A stretch of 64,000 nt of DNA, taken from positions 1 through 64,000 of the forward strand of contig CAZTIG010000012.1 in the NCBI GenBank assembly GCA_964613665.1, given 5' to 3'. Position numbers and translations under genes: made by a program. Below the pieces are notes generated by a model. The model searched no databases, was not told where the DNA came from, and saw nothing but the letters and a program-made list of their open reading frames with translations. Source of the DNA: CAZQFV01 sp964613665. Its GTDB lineage: Bacteria > Chloroflexota > Chloroflexia > DTKN01. Below are positions 59,781 through 64,000 of this stretch, piece after piece; the first letter of the stretch is position 1; every line of letters starts with the position of its first letter.

Positions 59781-60328
59781 GGATGGCTCCTTGTGGCGAT
59801 GACTACCTCGTCCTGGCCGTCCATCTCCAGCAGCCGGACGACGACCTCTTCGTGCCGGGAGGTGGGCACGTTCTTGCCGACAAAGTCGGCCCGGATGGGC
59901 ACTTCGCGGTGGCCGCGGTCCACCAGGGCGGCCAGTTGGATGCGCCGGGGCCGGCCCAGGTCCATCAGAGCGTCCAGTGCGGCGCGCACAGTGCGCCCGG
60001 TGTAGAGCACGTCGTCCACCAGGACGATCGTCAGGCCGTCCACGGGAAAGGGGATCTGGGTGCTGCGCACGATGGGGCGGTCCTGGCGAATGGCGACGTC
60101 GTCCCGGTAGAGGGTTATGTCCAGGGCCCCCACGGGCACCTCCTGACCCTCGATCTCGGAGATCGCCTTGGCCAGGCGCTGTGCCAGGGGCACGCCGCGG
60201 GCGCGGATGCCCACCAGCGCCGTCTCCCGCGCCCCGGCGTTGCGCTCGATGATCTCGTGGGCCATGCGCATGAGCACCCGCCGGATCTCCTCGGCCGACA
60301 TGATCTGCTTCTTGTCCTGTACTTCCAC
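59777..60328 (-). CDS. pyrR: PyrR bifunctional regulator/uracil phosphoribosyltransferase
   Basis: 183 residues from GTG at 60326-60328, which has GGAGGAGG in front. The PRPP loop TIVLVDDVLYTGRTVRAA (about 94-111) is exact for the family, and GIRARGVPLAQRL is near residue 40. PyrR binds UMP/UTP and pyr mRNA in Gram-positive bacteria and can make UMP from uracil. The leader here is only about 35 bases and shows no terminator/antiterminator, so RNA attenuation upstream of pyrR is unlikely. Control may act on translation or at the pyrR-pyrB junction. Confidence 0.93.
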   Translation of the reverse strand: MEVQDKKQIMSAEEIRRVLMRMAHEIIERNAGARETALVGIRARGVPLAQRLAKAISEIEGQEVPVGALDITLYRDDVAIRQDRPIVRSTQIPFPVDGLTIVLVDDVLYTGRTVRAALDALMDLGRPRRIQLAALVDRGHREVPIRADFVGKNVPTSRHEEVVVRLLEMDGQDEVVIATRSHP

Positions 60329-60369
60329 CGGACACCTCCTCCCGAGACGCCGATCCAAAGGCCGGCCGC

Positions 60370-60398
60370 ATTATACCCGAATCCCGGTGGAGCCGCAA
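60370..60398 (-). promoter_or_regulatory. Promoter of the pyr operon
   Basis: Read on the minus strand: -35 TTGCGG (60393-60398), 17-bp spacer, -10 TATAAT (60370-60375). The -35 box lies 18 bases from the end of repeat copy C. Confidence 0.78.
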
Positions 60399-60416
60399 GT
60401 CGCGAAGTCCGGCGTC

Positions 60417-60581
60417 CACGGCGCTATCAAGGTCGCGCCGATGCACAGCGGATGGCAAGTGCCCGGCCGGCGTACAGTGCGGCATGGCCGTACCATTGCC
60501 GTGTCCCTGGATGTGCGGCGTCGGGCCGTTGCCGGAGCCGGGCACTTGCCGGTCAAGGCCGGCGACTTTGGTACGGCCGTG
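60417..60581 (-). repeat. Palindromic dispersed repeat, copy C
   Basis: 165 bases, the reverse-oriented near-twin of copy B. It lies exactly between the divergent pyr and S1-protein promoters: 18 bases from the pyr -35 box and 17 from the S1 -35 box. Apart from the repeat and these promoters, the 440-base gap between genes shows nothing else I can name. Confidence 0.85.
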
Positions 60582-60598
60582 TCCGGCATCTCTTTCAT

Positions 60599-60627
60599 TT
60601 GCGTTTTGCCCTGAAATCCCGTATAAT
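60599..60627 (+). promoter_or_regulatory. Promoter of the S1-domain gene
   Basis: -35 TTGCGT (60599-60604), 17-bp spacer, -10 TATAAT (60622-60627). Leader about 135 bases. Confidence 0.72.
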
Positions 60628-60768
60628 GGACCAATGGGGGCCTTCCCCCACATGGTAGGTCCCCGTTGCTGGATGGCGGGTTTTGCCCGGAGCCTGTCTG
60701 GAGGCCCGGTTCCGCCCAGGACCCGAAAGAGAGCAGCGCGTACCGCAGTACCGCAGCGAGGAACAGGC

Positions 60769-62061
60769 ATGGAAGAAGACCTTGCCCCCGTTGCCGAAGC
60801 CAGCCCGGCAGAGCCTGCCCTGCACGACCCTGCACTCCCGCTGCCGGCGGCGGACAGGCTGCCCGCCGCCCAGCCGGCCGACGAGATGGCGGGTTGGCTG
60901 AGCCTGCTCGACGACCCCAGCCATTCCTACTGCGTTGCGGACTATGGGGACGTTGTCGAGGGCGTCGTCATGCAGATCGACGACGAGGAGATCCTCGTCG
61001 ACATCGGCGCCAAGTCCGAGGGGGTCGTCTCCAGCCGCGAGTTCGTCAAAGCCCGGCAGGCAGGCGAGCTGGAGGGACTCCAGGTCGGTGACCCCCTCTA
61101 TGTCTTTGTCCTCAGACCCGAGGACGACGATGGCCGGGCAGCGCTCTCCATCGACCGAGCGCGCCTGGAGAAGAGCTGGCGCTGGCTGGAGCAGGTGTAC
61201 GCCGAGGGGACCATCGTGGAGGCGGAGATCGACGGCTTCAACAAGGGCGGTCTGCTGGTGAACCTGCGCGGCGTGCGCGGTTTTGTTCCTGCCTCCCAGG
61301 TCGTCGGGCTCAACGCGGCCGGTCGGCCCGACCGCCAGGACAACCTGGCCGTGATGGTCGGCAAGACGGTTCCGCTCAAGGTGATCGAGATCAATCGGCG
61401 CCGCAACCGGCTGATCATGTCCCAACGCCAGGCACTGCAAGGGTACCGCGAGAGCCGCAAGGATGAGCTGCTGCTCTCCCTGCAGGTCGGCAAGACCTAC
61501 AGGGGGACGGTCAGCAGCATCTGCAACTTTGGCGTCTTTGTCGACCTGGGTGGCGCCGACGGCCTGATCCACCTGTCCGAACTCTCCTGGGGGCGTGTGG
61601 GGCATCCGCACGAGGTGATCCGGGTAGGCCAGGAAGTGGACGTCTATGTCCTGGGAATCGATCGCGAGCGCAAGCGCATTGCCTTGAGCCTGCGCCGGAC
61701 GCAGCCAGAGCCCTGGAACACAGTCGCCGAGCGCTACCACTTGGGGCAGCTAATCCAGGGCGAGGTCACGCAACTGGCTACGTTCGGCGCCTTTGTGCGT
61801 CTGGAGGAGGGCATAGAGGGGCTGGTCCACCTTTCCGAGCTCTCCGATACCCCGATTGCCCATGCACGGGACGTCGTCGCAGAGGGCGACATGGTGACGC
61901 TGCGGGTGATCCGCATCGATCCGGTGCACCGCCGCATCGGCCTGAGCCTGCGGCGAGCCCAGCACGAGGATGGTACAGAGGCGCTGCCGGCGAATGAGGG
62001 AGGCGCCGAGGAAGAGAAGCCTGCGGGGTACGGGGTAGCCCCTGCGATGTATCGGAGCTGA
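60769..62061 (+). CDS. S1 RNA-binding domain protein (four S1 repeats)
   Basis: 430 residues from ATG at 60769 (GCGAGGA before it). Four S1 OB-fold repeats: about 62-130 (GDVVEGVVMQIDDEEILVDIG), 145-215 (GTIVEAEIDGFNKGGLLVNL), 240-310 (GKTYRGTVSSICNFGVFVDLG) and 325-395 (GQLIQGEVTQLATFGAFVRL). The later two match consensus best (GLIHLSELS, GLVHLSELS). The order fits ribosomal protein S1 homologues of Gram-positive and Chloroflexota bacteria (RpsA/YpfD), which have four repeats rather than six. It probably aids mRNA binding to the ribosome. An acidic Ala/Pro-rich start (1-45) and a short C-terminal tail lack domains. Confidence 0.88.
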   Translation: MEEDLAPVAEASPAEPALHDPALPLPAADRLPAAQPADEMAGWLSLLDDPSHSYCVADYGDVVEGVVMQIDDEEILVDIGAKSEGVVSSREFVKARQAGELEGLQVGDPLYVFVLRPEDDDGRAALSIDRARLEKSWRWLEQVYAEGTIVEAEIDGFNKGGLLVNLRGVRGFVPASQVVGLNAAGRPDRQDNLAVMVGKTVPLKVIEINRRRNRLIMSQRQALQGYRESRKDELLLSLQVGKTYRGTVSSICNFGVFVDLGGADGLIHLSELSWGRVGHPHEVIRVGQEVDVYVLGIDRERKRIALSLRRTQPEPWNTVAERYHLGQLIQGEVTQLATFGAFVRLEEGIEGLVHLSELSDTPIAHARDVVAEGDMVTLRVIRIDPVHRRIGLSLRRAQHEDGTEALPANEGGAEEEKPAGYGVAPAMYRS

Positions 62062-62172
62062 CCGCGGCTGGAGGACCCGGCCCGCCGGAGGTGGCAGGAG
62101 AAGCGGTTCTTGCACCTGCAGGTATGCGGCGGACTGCAGCGGCCTCCCGTCTCGTGTTGGCAGGAGATTCCA

Positions 62173-64000
62173 ATGCCCAGTCCATTCGAACGTTTCACCG
62201 AGCGCGCCCGGAGGGTGCTGAGCCTGGCCCAGGAAGAGGCCGAGGCCTTTAATCATCGCTACATCGGCACCGAGCACATCCTGCTGGGATTGCTGCGGGA
62301 GGGAGAGGGCACTGCGGCGCGGGTACTGGCCGAGTTCTCCGTGGACACAGAGCGGGTGCGCCGGGCCATCGAGTACATCGTCGGGCGGGCCGAGCGCGCT
62401 GCCCCGCGGGAGCGCGAGCTGACCGCCCAGGCCAAGAAGGCGCTGGAATACGCCGTCGACGAGGCCCGTCGGCTGAGCCACAGCTACATCGGCACCGAGC
62501 ACCTGCTGCTGGGTCTGCTGCGTAGCCGGGACAACGTTGCCAGCAGTGTGCTGGACAATGTCGGCGTCAGCCTGGACAAGATGCGGGAGCGCCTGATCCA
62601 GGTGCTGCAGGAGATCCCCGCCCCCGTGGCCGCCTCCTCGACCCGGCAGAGCAAGACCCCCTACATCGATGCCCTGGGACTGGACCTGACCGAGGCCGCC
62701 CGCGCCAACCGCCTGGACCCGGTCATCGGCCGGAGCACCGAGATCGAGCGGGTGATCCAGATCCTCTCGCGCCGCACCAAGAACAACCCCGCCCTGATCG
62801 GCGACCCCGGCGTGGGCAAGACGGCCATTGTCGAAGGGCTGGCCCAGCGCATCGTCCATGGAAAGGTCCCCGACGCGCTCCTGAACAAGCGCCTGCTGGC
62901 ACTGGATATGGGCGCGGTGGTGGCCGGCACCAAGTACCGCGGCCAGTTCGAGGAGCGGCTGAAGCGGGTCGTGGACGAGGTCCGCGAGACCGGCAGCATC
63001 CTGTTCATCGACGAGCTGCACACGATCATCGGGGCCGGCGGGGCCGAGGGCAGCCTGGACGCGGCCAACATCCTCAAGCCGGCCCTCTCGCGGGGGCAGA
63101 TCCAGTGCATCGGCGCCACCACCCTGGACGACTATCGTAAGCACATCGAACGCGACGCGGCCCTGGAGCGGCGCTTTCAGCCTGTCTATGTGGACGAGCC
63201 GGCCGTGGAGGAGACCGTCCGCATCCTGCGCGGCATCGTCTCCCGCTATGAGGAGTTCCATCACGTCAAGATCAGCGACGCCGCCTTGATCGCCGCGGCG
63301 CACCTCTCGGCTCGCTATATCAGCGACCGCCACTTGCCGGACAAGGCCATCGACCTGATGGACGAGGCCGCCGCCCGTGTGCGCATGTACCGCTCCATCG
63401 CCTCCTCGCCGCTGCGCCAGGCCGCCGAGGAGTTGGCCAGTATCCGCCAGCGCAAGGAAGCAGCGGTGGAGCAGCAGGACTTTGAAAAGGCTATCGCCCT
63501 GCGGGAGGAAGAGAACCGCGCTGCGGCGCGGGTCGAGGAGCTGCGCCAGGGCCAGCTGCAGGAGGACGGCCCCACCGTCAGCGCCGACGACATCGCCGAG
63601 GTTGCGGCGATGTGGACCGGCATCCCCATGACGCGCCTGGCCGAGGAGGAGTCGGCCCGCCTGATGGGGATGGAGGACGAGCTCCACAAACGCATCGTCG
63701 GCCAGCACGAAGCCATCCAGTCCGTCTCGCGGGCCATCCGGCGCGCCCGCGCCGGCCTCAAGGACCCTCGCCGGCCTATCGGCTCCTTCATCTTCCTCGG
63801 CCCCACCGGGGTGGGCAAGAGCGAGCTGGCCCGCGCCCTGGCCGAGTTCCTCTTTGGCAGCGAGGATGCCCTGATCAAGATCGACATGTCCGAGTTCATG
63901 GAGCGGCATACCACCGCCCGCCTGGTCGGTGCCCCGCCCGGGTACATCGGCTACGGCGAGGGCGGCCAACTGACCGACATGGTGCGCAACCGCCCCTACA
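62173..64000 (+). CDS. clpC: ATP-dependent Clp protease ATPase subunit ClpC (partial, runs off the window)
   Basis: 609 codons of an open frame that reaches the end of the window. Two Clp_N repeats (about 5-140; both with YIGTEHILLGLL-type motifs), AAA+ domain 1 with Walker A GDPGVGKT (about 212) and Walker B ILFIDELHT, a middle region with a UVR-like motif (EQQDFEKAIALREEE, about 436-450), and AAA+ domain 2 with Walker A GPTGVGKS (about 544-551). The UVR-like motif marks ClpC rather than ClpA or ClpB. It unfolds proteins for ClpP with adaptor help. The ATG follows CAGGAG. No clear promoter or CtsR-type operator is seen in the 110-base gap after the S1 gene. Confidence 0.93.
   Translation, partial: MPSPFERFTERARRVLSLAQEEAEAFNHRYIGTEHILLGLLREGEGTAARVLAEFSVDTERVRRAIEYIVGRAERAAPRERELTAQAKKALEYAVDEARRLSHSYIGTEHLLLGLLRSRDNVASSVLDNVGVSLDKMRERLIQVLQEIPAPVAASSTRQSKTPYIDALGLDLTEAARANRLDPVIGRSTEIERVIQILSRRTKNNPALIGDPGVGKTAIVEGLAQRIVHGKVPDALLNKRLLALDMGAVVAGTKYRGQFEERLKRVVDEVRETGSILFIDELHTIIGAGGAEGSLDAANILKPALSRGQIQCIGATTLDDYRKHIERDAALERRFQPVYVDEPAVEETVRILRGIVSRYEEFHHVKISDAALIAAAHLSARYISDRHLPDKAIDLMDEAAARVRMYRSIASSPLRQAAEELASIRQRKEAAVEQQDFEKAIALREEENRAAARVEELRQGQLQEDGPTVSADDIAEVAAMWTGIPMTRLAEEESARLMGMEDELHKRIVGQHEAIQSVSRAIRRARAGLKDPRRPIGSFIFLGPTGVGKSELARALAEFLFGSEDALIKIDMSEFMERHTTARLVGAPPGYIGYGEGGQLTDMVRNRPY

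Noticed and set aside
60329..60369. PyrR-binding attenuator before pyrR
   Set aside because: The leader is too short and contains no terminator or anti-antiterminator.
61750..63969. 739-residue open frame on the minus strand
   Set aside because: It is antisense to clpC and the end of the S1 gene. The plus strand gives textbook ClpC motifs, while the minus frame has no ribosome binding site or known domain.

Overview
The window is GC-rich, dense bacterial DNA without rRNA, tRNA, CRISPR or transposase genes. Gene content suggests Chloroflexota, probably an Anaerolineae-like lineage: a DUF4342 protein, NBR1-type Ig and PA14 lipoproteins, a golvesin/GerMN/amidase exoprotein, a leader of T-box type before leuS, and many predicted lipoproteins. 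This is inference from gene families, because no taxonomic marker was compared. Promoters are easy to see. Most intergenic regions carry a TTGACN-like box, 17 bp (16-18), then a TATAAT-like box.

Layout. 1-4224: the start of a lipoprotein gene (minus), then a plus-strand group (DUF4342, beta-propeller/TPR membrane protein, GNAT protein). 4311-10626: a four-gene minus operon for the cell surface (PKD exoprotein, small lipoprotein, polysaccharide deacetylase-like protein, GT39-like membrane protein). 10693-17128: a complete Liv-type branched-chain amino acid ABC operon behind an attenuator-like leader. 17072-22018: a polar amino acid ABC operon on the other strand whose permease is fused to two beta-propeller regions. 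22331-29908: LysM/M23 peptidase, threonine synthase, a small HExxH protein, T-box-leuS and a flavodiiron protein. 30009-34512: lysS, greA, a broken SIR2-like gene and a PA14 lipoprotein. 34811-39232: a large amidase exoprotein, a cold-shock protein with a long leader, and a PRC-barrel protein. 39733-46456: a Wzm/Wzt-type polysaccharide exporter and a MacA/MacB-type exporter. 46629-51374: the most unusual locus (below). 51653-56194: a zinc-ribbon peptide, coiled-coil protein, glycosyltransferase, class I amidotransferase-fold hydrolase and Wzx-like flippase. 56209-60328: pyrR-pyrB-pyrC followed by a lipoprotein hydrolase and the flippase. 60769-64000: a four-repeat S1 protein and the first 609 codons of clpC.

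Three signals stand out. First, genes 47141-51374 look like a radical-SAM peptide-modification system whose substrate would be the C-terminal tail of a membrane protein. A DUF2207-type protein ends in eight cysteines alternating with alanine. It is followed at once by a PqqD-domain radical SAM/SPASM enzyme and by a paralogue that has lost the FeS-binding cysteines. Second, five ABC-transporter subunits carry extra domains not usual for their families: LivH, LivM, LivG with predicted membrane helices inserted, a propeller-fused amino acid permease, and a Wzz-like/Wzm fusion. Third, a 165-bp palindromic non-coding repeat occurs three times, each time beside a promoter. Two copies are nearly identical, and one of them begins exactly where the second radical-SAM-like gene ends prematurely.
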